In this document: positions 18,195-24,239 of the stretch, one piece after another
Layout: each line of letters begins with the position of its first letter
Numbering within the stretch: the stretch's first letter is position 1
NCBI GenBank assembly: GCA_028708605.1
Contig: JAQVYS010000008.1
Coordinates: 1 to 49,952 of the forward strand
Direction: 5' to 3'
DNA: 49,952 nucleotides
Source: Bacillota bacterium
GTDB taxonomy: Bacteria; Bacillota; DTU065
Translations under genes and position numbers: made by a program
Notes under the pieces: model-generated
The model's database searches: none
Told to the model about the DNA's origin: nothing
The model's input: only the letters and a program-made list of their open reading frames with translations

Positions 18195-18977
18195 ATGAAA
18201 CATAAAGCAGATATAGGAGTTTTTGGAGGTTCTGGTTTTTATTCGCTCATTGACAATGTAGAAGAGGTTTTCATTGATACCCCTTTTGGAGCCCCTTCTG
18301 ACAAACTTGCAATTGGGGTTATAGGTGGCAAAAGAGTAGCTTTTTTACCACGCCATGGCAAAGATCACTCCATACCACCTCACAAGATTAACTACCGCGC
18401 TAATCTCTGGGCAATGAAGGAGTTAGGAGTCAAAGAAATCATTGGACCATGTGCAGCAGGTAGTCTGATTCCGGAATTTAAACCAGGAGACTTTGTAGTA
18501 AGTGATCAATTTATTAACGCAACAAGTGGCAGAATTGACACTTTTTTCGAGGGACCTAACGTTAACCATATATCTGCAGCAGATCCGTACTGCCCCAAGC
18601 TTCGTAAGCTAGCTTACACTAAAGGAAGAGAATTAGGGATTCCTATTCATGAAAAAGGCACAATTGTTGTGATAAACGGGCCACGTTTTTCCACTAGAGC
18701 AGAGAGCCGTTACTTCTCCCTTATTGGTGGACAAGTTATTAACATGACTCAATATCCAGAAGGTTATCTAGCAAAAGAGCTGGGAATCTGTTATGTGAAT
18801 ATTGCTCTCATTACAGACTATGATGCAGGGCTTGAAGGCAGGGAAGACATTGTACCTGTAGAGCATCAGGCAGTTTTGGAAGTATTTGAGGCGAATATTG
18901 ATAAGTTAAAAAGGCTGATCGTGAAAATGATTGAAAGTATGGATGATAGCAACGCTGATTGTCATGTTGGCCTGTAA
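18195..18977 (+). CDS. mtnP: 5'-Methylthioadenosine phosphorylase (PNP family)
   Basis: Cleaves methylthioadenosine with phosphate to adenine and methylthioribose-1-phosphate, part of methionine and polyamine recycling. 260 residues, normal length. Motifs are GVFGGSGFY (phosphate binding), FLPRHGKDHSIPPHKINYRAN, GPCAAGSL, NGPRFSTRAESR and VINMTQYPE, where Met contacts the ribose, then TDYDAGLEG for base binding. Asp in TDYD indicates a 6-amino purine in this family, supporting methylthioadenosine over guanosine or inosine. ATG at 18195 follows AAGGAG by 8 bases. An earlier in-frame ATG at 18177 overlaps the previous stop and has no binding site. Methylthioinosine or general purine activity cannot be excluded. 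Confidence 0.85.
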   Translation: MKHKADIGVFGGSGFYSLIDNVEEVFIDTPFGAPSDKLAIGVIGGKRVAFLPRHGKDHSIPPHKINYRANLWAMKELGVKEIIGPCAAGSLIPEFKPGDFVVSDQFINATSGRIDTFFEGPNVNHISAADPYCPKLRKLAYTKGRELGIPIHEKGTIVVINGPRFSTRAESRYFSLIGGQVINMTQYPEGYLAKELGICYVNIALITDYDAGLEGREDIVPVEHQAVLEVFEANIDKLKRLIVKMIESMDDSNADCHVGL

Positions 18978-19011
18978 CATTTTTTAGTGTCTTAATAGAT
19001 TCATGGTAAGA

Positions 19012-19151
19012 ATGATTTAGCGAAGGAGCTTTTTCAGAAAGACCTTAAAAAACCGCAACCTCACTCACAGAGACTATTTTATCGGTTGACAAATAGACTA
19101 GCCAACAGCCAAGAGTTTCTAAGAAGAGATCAACATGAAGCGCAGTGGTAA
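19012..19151 (+). other. Possible coding relic in the gene-free stretch 18978-20168
   Basis: An open stretch of 46 codons ending in TAA reads as plausible protein (ELFQKDLKKPQP, RLFYRLTNRLANSQEF) but has no start codon with a ribosome binding site. I do not recognise it. It is recorded because the following 400 bases are clearly a broken gene. Confidence 0.25.
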
Positions 19152-19159
19152 CAGGCATT

Positions 19160-19555
19160 TTTTCTCTCAATACTTAGGTGATCGGAATCAATCAATTGGA
19201 GTTGGTTCATTGTTTTCTCGATGGATATAGGCCTTTGTCTTTGAGGGTGCATTCTTTGTTCTCTGACGCACTTGCATGATATATCTACTGGTGAAATGGT
19301 TTTGGGCTAAAGTATTGCCATATGCTCTGGCTTATTGAAATGCGCATTTTTCATCTGGGAACTAAAAATGGAGGGAAGTCTGTCGTTTTTTATTTCCTTT
19401 GTTTATAGTCTGTTTTGCAGCTCCTAGAGAAAAAGACTTATCAGATGATAGCTAGAGATCTTCTTATCAGTGAAAATGCAGTAAAATAGCATGTCAAAAC
19501 CTCTATTTCACGATGAATGTCCAAAGCTGTGATCAGTTATTTGAGCGGAGGCTAA
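19160..19555 (+). pseudogene. Broken LuxR-type transcriptional regulator
   Basis: The frame at 19409-19555 reads as a LuxR/NarL helix-turn-helix: SVLQLLEKKTYQMIARDL, LISENAVK, stop, HVKTSISR, stop, then MSKAVISYLSGG and TAA. The in-frame stops are TAG at 19487 and TGA at 19514. Compare DegU in this window, which has NKEIADTLFISEKTVKNHV at the same place. Upstream, in another frame and interrupted by three stops, hydrophobic segments such as IGVGSLFSRWI and KWFWAKVLPYALAY suggest that the intact protein had membrane spans before the DNA-binding domain. A terminator follows, consistent with the end of a former gene. Confidence 0.75.
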
Positions 19556-19577
19556 ACAAAAAAGCTTAGCATAATCT

Positions 19578-19616
19578 ACATCCCTGCCTTAAGTAAAAAA
19601 AGGTGGGGATGTTTTT
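19578..19616 (+). terminator. Terminator behind the broken LuxR-type gene
   Basis: ACATCCC (19578-19584) pairs with GGGATGT (19606-19612) and inner CCTT with AAGG, followed by TTTTT. It has survived although the gene before it has decayed. Confidence 0.7.
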
Positions 19617-19639
19617 CTCCTCGTACTGATTTTGTCTTG

Positions 19640-20084
19640 TTCCGTTTTAAGTCCGAAAGCTGGGCAATGATAGAGTTTGTGGCTACAATTTTACAGTCGA
19701 TCCAGTCACAGGGTATTAACGGGATGTTCTCACCAATAGACCAATGGGAAAATCAGCCAACCCCTTGGCTTCTTTGCGATGTTTTGCACAGATAGAACTA
19801 TGAATAAGTTAGTTGATGCAGCGGGAGGATCGGATGATGTGGTATTGGGAGTACAGGTTCTAATGATCTGCAAATTGATGGGGTAGTTAATGAAGAAAGC
19901 AGCTTTAAGTTTAATATCTACAAACAAGCTGACCTGGTCTTCTGTGATGGGCATTTAGTCCACGGAGAAAAAGACCGATGCTCACAAAAATGAAGCAATG
20001 CATCGATATAAGGCAAAAGAATGGTCCGGATTAAAAGAGAAAACGGTTGAGAGTATAGTTGATGGAGACAGCTTTATGAATTAA
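19640..20084 (+). pseudogene. Unrecognised broken coding region
   Basis: Protein-like pieces lie in sequence but in different frames. One open stretch ends at a TAG at about 19800 (contains MIEFVATILQSIQ and INGMFSPIDQWENQ). A second at 19838-19993 contains NDLQIDGVVNEESSFKF and QADLVFCDGHLVHGEKD. A third, shifted by one base at 19977-20084, contains AHKNEAMHRYKAKEWSGL and KTVESIVDGDSFMN and ends at TAA. The second and third join smoothly if one base is added or removed near 19977. I do not recognise the family and cannot say whether all three pieces belong to one gene. No ribosome binding site was found. Confidence 0.5.
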
Positions 20085-20111
20085 AACTAAATAATGGGGT
20101 ATATGCTTTTA

Positions 20112-20145
20112 GAGACTAGTGTGGGTCTTTAAACCAACTAGTCTC
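20112..20145 (+). promoter_or_regulatory. Leader hairpin before the DUF2721 gene
   Basis: GAGACTAGT (20112-20120) and ACTAGTCTC (20137-20145) are perfect inverse copies, and inner TGG and CCA extend the stem after one bulged base. No strong T-run follows, so it is more likely a leader element or an old terminator than an active terminator. The ribosome binding site AGGGGGTGG begins 10 bases later. Confidence 0.4.
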
Positions 20146-20168
20146 CAATAGTTTTAGGGGGTGGTTTT

Positions 20169-20564
20169 TTGGAATTAACTACGCCAGCCTTGCTTTTTTC
20201 GGCAATTTCTCTATTGATGTTAGCTTATACAAACCGTTTTGTTGTGCTAGCCCAGCTTGTAAGGGACTTATATGCCAGATATAGACAGGAACCAGATCAA
20301 ATGTTAGCAGGCCAGATTCATAATCTGCGTGTACGCATTGTGATCATTAAGTACATGCAGATATTTGGCGCTCTCAGCTTTCTATTTTGCGTAGCAGCAA
20401 TGTTCTTGATTTTTGCTGGTAAGGAGACTTCTGCAAACGTCGTTTTTGGTGCTAGCCTAATTTTACTTTTAGTCTCTCTCGCACTCTTAGTCGGGGAACT
20501 GCACCTCTCAATTAATGCTATAAACATTCAGCTAAATGATTTTGAAAAGTACACTCACAGATAA
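20169..20564 (+). CDS. DUF2721-family membrane protein
   Basis: 131 residues starting at TTG with AGGGGGTGG 5 bases upstream. Three hydrophobic spans (about 5-25, 62-85, 92-112) surround a basic cytosolic loop with LVRDLYARY and QIHNLRVRIVIIKYMQ. The opening TTPALLFSAISLLMLAYTNRF and the line MQIFGALSFLFCVAAMFLIF are characteristic of DUF2721. No biochemical role is known for the family. It is flanked by a leader hairpin and a terminator, so it appears to be transcribed alone. It is the only intact gene between the relic region and degS. Confidence 0.82.
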   Translation: MELTTPALLFSAISLLMLAYTNRFVVLAQLVRDLYARYRQEPDQMLAGQIHNLRVRIVIIKYMQIFGALSFLFCVAAMFLIFAGKETSANVVFGASLILLLVSLALLVGELHLSINAINIQLNDFEKYTHR

Positions 20565-20580
20565 TATCAAACTTAATACA

Positions 20581-20616
20581 AAAAGAGATGCTTAAAACGT
20601 AAAGAGTATCTCTTTT
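20581..20616 (+). terminator. Terminator after the DUF2721 gene
   Basis: AAAAGAGAT (20581-20589) pairs with ATCTCTTTT (20608-20616), with the T-run forming the 3' arm. The stem is AT-rich and the loop is 18 bases, so strength is moderate. Confidence 0.6.
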
Positions 20617-20617
20617 A

Positions 20618-20634
20618 ATAATAGTTACTATTAT
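20618..20634. promoter_or_regulatory. 17-base palindrome, possible operator
   Basis: ATAATAGT-T-ACTATTAT is perfectly symmetric around one base. It lies 159 bases before the degS start and directly after the preceding terminator, a position suited to a dimeric repressor or activator. No known consensus is matched with confidence. Confidence 0.35.
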
Positions 20635-20792
20635 CGCAATAAATCACGCTGAGAACTAGGTCTTTAGGACTATTTTCGTATGTTTTTTGGATAATAAGGA
20701 TCAAAAAACGCAATATAGAGCAGGACAAATATCCCACAAAAAGGAAATTACTATTGGATTAGTATAATAAAATGAAAGAAAGGGGCGGCAAA

Positions 20793-21992
20793 TTGGATTC
20801 TTATGCTTTTGACATAACAGCATTAGATGAAATTTTCAAAAATACTGTGGCAGCTGTTGAAAAGGGAAAAGACGATCTCGAAGTAATATTCGAAGTTGCC
20901 CAGCAAGAATATAAGAGGATTAACGATTTACTTGAAGATATTCGTGAGGATTTGGAAAAAACAATTGCTGAGGTAGACGAATTAGAACATCGTTTTCAAA
21001 GAGCACGAGTTAAGCTATTGCAGGTTACTAAGGGCCGTTCAAAATATACAGAAGAAGAGGTTCAAGAGGTTTACGATAGTGCCCATGAATACCAAGTAAG
21101 GCTTTCGGTTTTAAGAGAAAGAGAGCGGGAGCTAAAAAAAAGTCGAAACGAATTAGAAAGAACCGTAAGAAAATTAAAAGAGATGGTAGAACGCTCTCAA
21201 AAGATGATTTCTCAAATGAGTATAGCTGTCGATTTATTAAGAGGCAATTTTGAAGCAGCTTCTAAGGCGTTTATGGACATGCATCAAAAATACCAGTATG
21301 GTGTTAAAATTTTAGTTGCTCAAGAAGAAGAACGCAAAAGAGTTGCAAGAGAGATTCATGACGGACCAGTACAGTCTCTGGCAAATGTCGCCATGAGAGC
21401 AGATTATTGCCAAAGGCTTTATAAAAATAATGAGACTCCTACCTTGGAAGTTGCGAATGAATTAACTGATATTAAAAAGCTTGTACAAGATTGTTTAATA
21501 GAGATGCGGCAGATAATCTTTGATCTACGACCAATGTCTTTAGATGATCTAGGTCTTGTTCCAGCCCTTTGTAGATTTACTACTATAGTTGAGAAAAACA
21601 CAAAGGCACTGATCAATATAACTGTTATTGGTAAAGAAGTTAGACTTCCAGGACCTGTAGAGATAGCGCTGTTTCGATTGGCTCAAGAATCGATAAATAA
21701 TGCCATAAGACATTCTGGATGTAGACAGATTGATGTCAAAATAGAGTTTGCTCAAACTGAGATTGTTTTAGTAGTAAAAGATGATGGTTTAGGTTTTGAT
21801 GTCGAAGAGCAGATAGCTCTTTCAGCTGAAAATCATAATTTTGGACTAGTAGGTATGGAAGAAAGAATCAAACTTTTAGGTGGTAAGTTCGGCATTGAGT
21901 CTATTTTAGGAGGAGGGACGAGGGTCTGGTCTAGAGTTGCTTATGATACTTCTGAAGGGGGAAGTAAGAATGAGATCACAAGCTGCTGTTAA
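20793..21992 (+). CDS. degS: Sensor histidine kinase DegS
   Basis: A cytosolic HisKA_3-type kinase that phosphorylates DegU. 399 residues from a TTG with AAAGGGGCGG 4 bases upstream. An in-frame ATG at 20772 would place that site inside the gene. Order of parts: a long coiled-coil sensor domain (1-170, with repeats of Glu, Lys and Arg), the phospho-acceptor H189 in EERKRVAREIHDGPVQSL, and a HATPase with the N box ESINNAIRHS, DDGLGFD and GLVGMEER. There is no membrane span. The degU start lies inside its end, with 23 bases of overlap. TATAAT at 20763-20768 may be a -10 box, but no good -35 box precedes it. In Bacillus the pair controls motility, competence and exoenzymes, matching the other genes here. 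Confidence 0.9.
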   Translation: MDSYAFDITALDEIFKNTVAAVEKGKDDLEVIFEVAQQEYKRINDLLEDIREDLEKTIAEVDELEHRFQRARVKLLQVTKGRSKYTEEEVQEVYDSAHEYQVRLSVLRERERELKKSRNELERTVRKLKEMVERSQKMISQMSIAVDLLRGNFEAASKAFMDMHQKYQYGVKILVAQEEERKRVAREIHDGPVQSLANVAMRADYCQRLYKNNETPTLEVANELTDIKKLVQDCLIEMRQIIFDLRPMSLDDLGLVPALCRFTTIVEKNTKALINITVIGKEVRLPGPVEIALFRLAQESINNAIRHSGCRQIDVKIEFAQTEIVLVVKDDGLGFDVEEQIALSAENHNFGLVGMEERIKLLGGKFGIESILGGGTRVWSRVAYDTSEGGSKNEITSCC

Positions 21993-22644
21993 AGTGTTAC
22001 TGTCAGACGATCATCCTTTAGTGCGACAAGGCCTTAGTAAGGTTTTAAGTTTAGAAAATGATATTGATATAGTGGCAGAAGCCGTAGATGGCGAAGATAC
22101 ATTAAAAAAGGTTGAAGAATACCTTCCTGATGTAGTTTTAATGGATGTAAATATGCCAGTAGTAAATGGTATAGAGGCAACTAGGCGAATTAAACAACGG
22201 TTTAACAGTGTCGACGTTATTGCACTTACTTTTCATGATGAGGATGAATATGTACTTGCGTTAATGAGAGCAGGAGCAAAGGGCTATATCCTAAAAGATA
22301 CAGAACCTTCTGTTATAGCAACTGCAATCCGCAAGGTTCACCATGGCGAATGCTATTATCCATCTAATTTAATTAATCAAGTGATGGAAAAGGTTGATAA
22401 AAACGAAAGGTCAACTAATCTAGAGAACGATAACTTGCTTACAAAGAGAGAATTAGAGATTCTCGAAGAAATAGTGCAAGGAAAGAGCAATAAAGAGATT
22501 GCAGATACCTTGTTTATAAGTGAAAAAACCGTGAAAAATCATGTAAGTAATGTACTTAAAAAACTAGATGTTACAGATCGTACTCAAGCAGCAGTACATG
22601 CACTCCGATCCGGGATTGTACCAATGAGGGAACTAAATGCATAG
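21970..22644 (+). CDS. degU: Response regulator DegU
   Basis: 224 residues. Receiver domain 8-125 with acidic pocket DD, phospho-acceptor D59 in LMDVNMP, T and K at the conserved later positions (ALTF, GYILKDTEP), then a LuxR-type helix-turn-helix at about 155-215 (LTKRELEILEEIVQG, SNKEIADTLFISEKTVKNHV). ATG at 21970 follows GGGGGAAG and is preferred to in-frame upstream starts that lie deeper in degS. Overlap of 23 bases with degS and 8 with the next gene implies strict co-translation. As an orphan-promoter pair outside the flagellar block, it probably links cell state to motility and secretion genes. Confidence 0.92.
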   Translation: MRSQAAVKVLLSDDHPLVRQGLSKVLSLENDIDIVAEAVDGEDTLKKVEEYLPDVVLMDVNMPVVNGIEATRRIKQRFNSVDVIALTFHDEDEYVLALMRAGAKGYILKDTEPSVIATAIRKVHHGECYYPSNLINQVMEKVDKNERSTNLENDNLLTKRELEILEEIVQGKSNKEIADTLFISEKTVKNHVSNVLKKLDVTDRTQAAVHALRSGIVPMRELNA

Positions 22645-22966
22645 TTATATCATCAATGAGCAAGCTATCAAGATTAATGTAGCGAGCTCATTTTTTTTAC
22701 GGTTAAAAGGCTTTTTAGGAAAAAGACCAAAGAAAGGTGACGCACTTTTAATTGTTCCGTGTAATCAGATCCATACGTTTTTTATGAAAGAGCCAATCGA
22801 TGTATATTACCTAAATCAAGAGGGTGAGGTTGTAAAATATTACCCTGCAGTCAGACCGTGGCGGGTTTTGCCACCTTCGTTTAAGACCTATATGGTTCTT
22901 GAATTAGGTGTTGGTACTTTACCAGTATTTTCAGATGGTGAAAAAATGCTTGTCTGGCAGGAATAG
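22637..22966 (+). CDS. DUF192-family protein
   Basis: 109 residues with the DUF192 pattern: RLKGFLGKRPKKGDALLIVPC, then IHTFFMKEPIDVYYLNQEGEV and a final VLELGVGTLP. Family structures are small beta-barrels, and their function is unknown. Many relatives are secreted, but this one has no signal peptide. Its start lies inside the end of degU (8-base overlap), so it is produced together with the DegSU system. Whether it takes part in that signalling is not known and rests only on position. Confidence 0.82.
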   Translation: MHSYIINEQAIKINVASSFFLRLKGFLGKRPKKGDALLIVPCNQIHTFFMKEPIDVYYLNQEGEVVKYYPAVRPWRVLPPSFKTYMVLELGVGTLPVFSDGEKMLVWQE

Positions 22967-23001
22967 TAATATAGGAAGTGGAAAAGGTAATAATAGAAAG
23001 A

Positions 23002-23019
23002 CAATGTAAGTCTACATTG
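23002..23019 (+). repeat. Short hairpin in the leader of the discoidin-like gene
   Basis: CAATGTA and TACATTG around a 4-base loop, 25 bases before the start codon. No T-run follows. It may shape the leader RNA of the next gene. Confidence 0.3.
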
Positions 23020-23044
23020 ATCTTTAAATAAAGGGGGTAAAGAA

Positions 23045-23590
23045 ATGAAAAAGGTTTTTATGTTGTTAGCATTAGTAGCATTACTGTCAATCTCTATGTT
23101 GGCGGCTGAAAACGTTAACTTATTGTCTTACGTTTATTCAGACAGTAACTTCTCAGGCTATAATCCTGAAGTTACCTGTGATGGTGAGTTAAACGACGGT
23201 TCAGAAGTTAACAGATGGGCTGAAGTAGCATGGGCAAGTGGTGAAACTGATGACGAGCACTGGTTGGAGTACGAACTAGCAGGTAAAACCAACATTGATT
23301 CTATCTTTATCTGGTGGGCACGTGATACGGGTGTATTTTATTACTGTCAAGACTTCTGTATTGAAGTAAATGGTAAAGTTGTTTATGACTCAACAATTCC
23401 TCTCGACAAGAATCCTCTTGTCAAGGAAGTGCTTAGAAAAGAAGGCGACGCTGCAGGATATCAGGTAACTGAGATTTACTTTAAGGAGCCTGTTAATGGC
23501 AGTACCGTAAGAATTATTCAGTTCCCAGGTGGCGGTCACCCAGATAGACCAAACCTAATGTGGGTAGCTGAAGTTGAGATTTGGGAATAG
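23045..23590 (+). CDS. Secreted discoidin (F5/8 type C)-like carbohydrate-binding protein
   Basis: 181 residues. A clear signal peptide (MKKVFMLLALVALLSISMLA, cleavage near residue 20) is followed by one domain of about 155 residues. The pattern of CDGELNDGSEVNRWAEVAW, HWLEYELAGKTNIDSIFIWW and a final WVAEVEIWE matches galactose-binding-like jelly rolls of the F5/8 type C class, which bind sugars or lipids at the cell surface. It is the whole protein, with no attached enzyme. AAGGGGGT lies 7 bases before the ATG. The strong ribosome binding site and the strong terminator suggest high expression. It follows degSU and DUF192 by 78 bases, and DegU control is plausible because DegU often governs secreted proteins. 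Confidence 0.72.
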   Translation: MKKVFMLLALVALLSISMLAAENVNLLSYVYSDSNFSGYNPEVTCDGELNDGSEVNRWAEVAWASGETDDEHWLEYELAGKTNIDSIFIWWARDTGVFYYCQDFCIEVNGKVVYDSTIPLDKNPLVKEVLRKEGDAAGYQVTEIYFKEPVNGSTVRIIQFPGGGHPDRPNLMWVAEVEIWE

Positions 23591-23601
23591 TTTTTGATCT
23601 T

Positions 23602-23633
23602 AAAACTGAGGACGTTAGTCCTCAGTTTTTTTT
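23602..23633 (+). terminator. Terminator after the discoidin-like gene
   Basis: A 12-base perfect stem (AAAACTGAGGAC and its inverse) with a 4-base loop, followed by a run of eight T overlapping the stem end. One of the strongest terminators in the window. Confidence 0.9.
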
Positions 23634-23737
23634 GTGAGTTTAGACCTAGAGGACTGATGTTTCTAGATGTAGAAATGTTTAAAGCCATATTTGGCAAAAT
23701 GTGGTGGCAAAAAAGCATTTGAGGCTAGGGGGCGTAA

Positions 23738-24217
23738 TTGTTGGAGGACCAAAAAAAGACACTAGGACCTAAAGATCACCAGGTAGTAGTCTTTCGGCTA
23801 GCTGCAGAAGAATTTGGGACATCTATAGATAGCATTAAAGAAATCAGGAAATTAAGCGATTTAAGTATTACAAAGGTTCCAAAGACCAAAGAGTATATAG
23901 CTGGGGTTGTCAATCTCAGAGGTAAGATAATTCCAGTAATAGACTTAAGAATGCGTTTTGGAATGGAAAAGAGCGTTTCAGAAACTAGTCGTATTATCGT
24001 CTTTGAAGTAGAAGACGATGTTTGTAGTGCAATAGTTGATGAAGTTAATGAAGTTATAAAAATCCCTAATGAGAATATTGAAACTGCAACTAGTATGGTC
24101 TCGTGTATTAACAAGGACTATATAGAAGGTATTGCAAAAATCGATGATAGACTGGTAGTTTTAGTGAATTTGCAGCTTATTGCTCTTAAAAATCAAGCAA
24201 ACCAAAACGCAATTTAA
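23738..24217 (+). CDS. cheW: Chemotaxis coupling protein CheW
   Basis: 159 residues forming one CheW SH3-like domain. It links receptors to the CheA kinase. Typical segments are VVVFRLAAEEFGTSID, SIKEIRKL, ITKVPKTKEYIAGVVNLRGKIIPVIDLR and the late IEGIAKIDDRLVVLVNL. The start is a TTG with CTAGGGGG 5 bases upstream. A second TTG follows directly and cannot be excluded. It is the first gene of the chemotaxis cluster and lies 22 bases before cheA. No sigma-A or sigma-28 type promoter could be recognised with confidence in the 104 bases before it. Confidence 0.92.
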   Translation: MLEDQKKTLGPKDHQVVVFRLAAEEFGTSIDSIKEIRKLSDLSITKVPKTKEYIAGVVNLRGKIIPVIDLRMRFGMEKSVSETSRIIVFEVEDDVCSAIVDEVNEVIKIPNENIETATSMVSCINKDYIEGIAKIDDRLVVLVNLQLIALKNQANQNAI

Positions 24218-24239
24218 GCTAAAAGGGGCTGAAAACTTT

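Noticed and set aside
19730-19954. Minus-strand open frame of 74 codons in the relic region
   Set aside because: It lies opposite the protein-like plus-strand segments, has no recognisable similarity and no ribosome binding site.
22967-23044. Cyclic di-GMP or other riboswitch before the discoidin-like gene
   Set aside because: The leader is only 78 bases and has just a 7-base hairpin. None of the conserved riboswitch core sequences I know are present.
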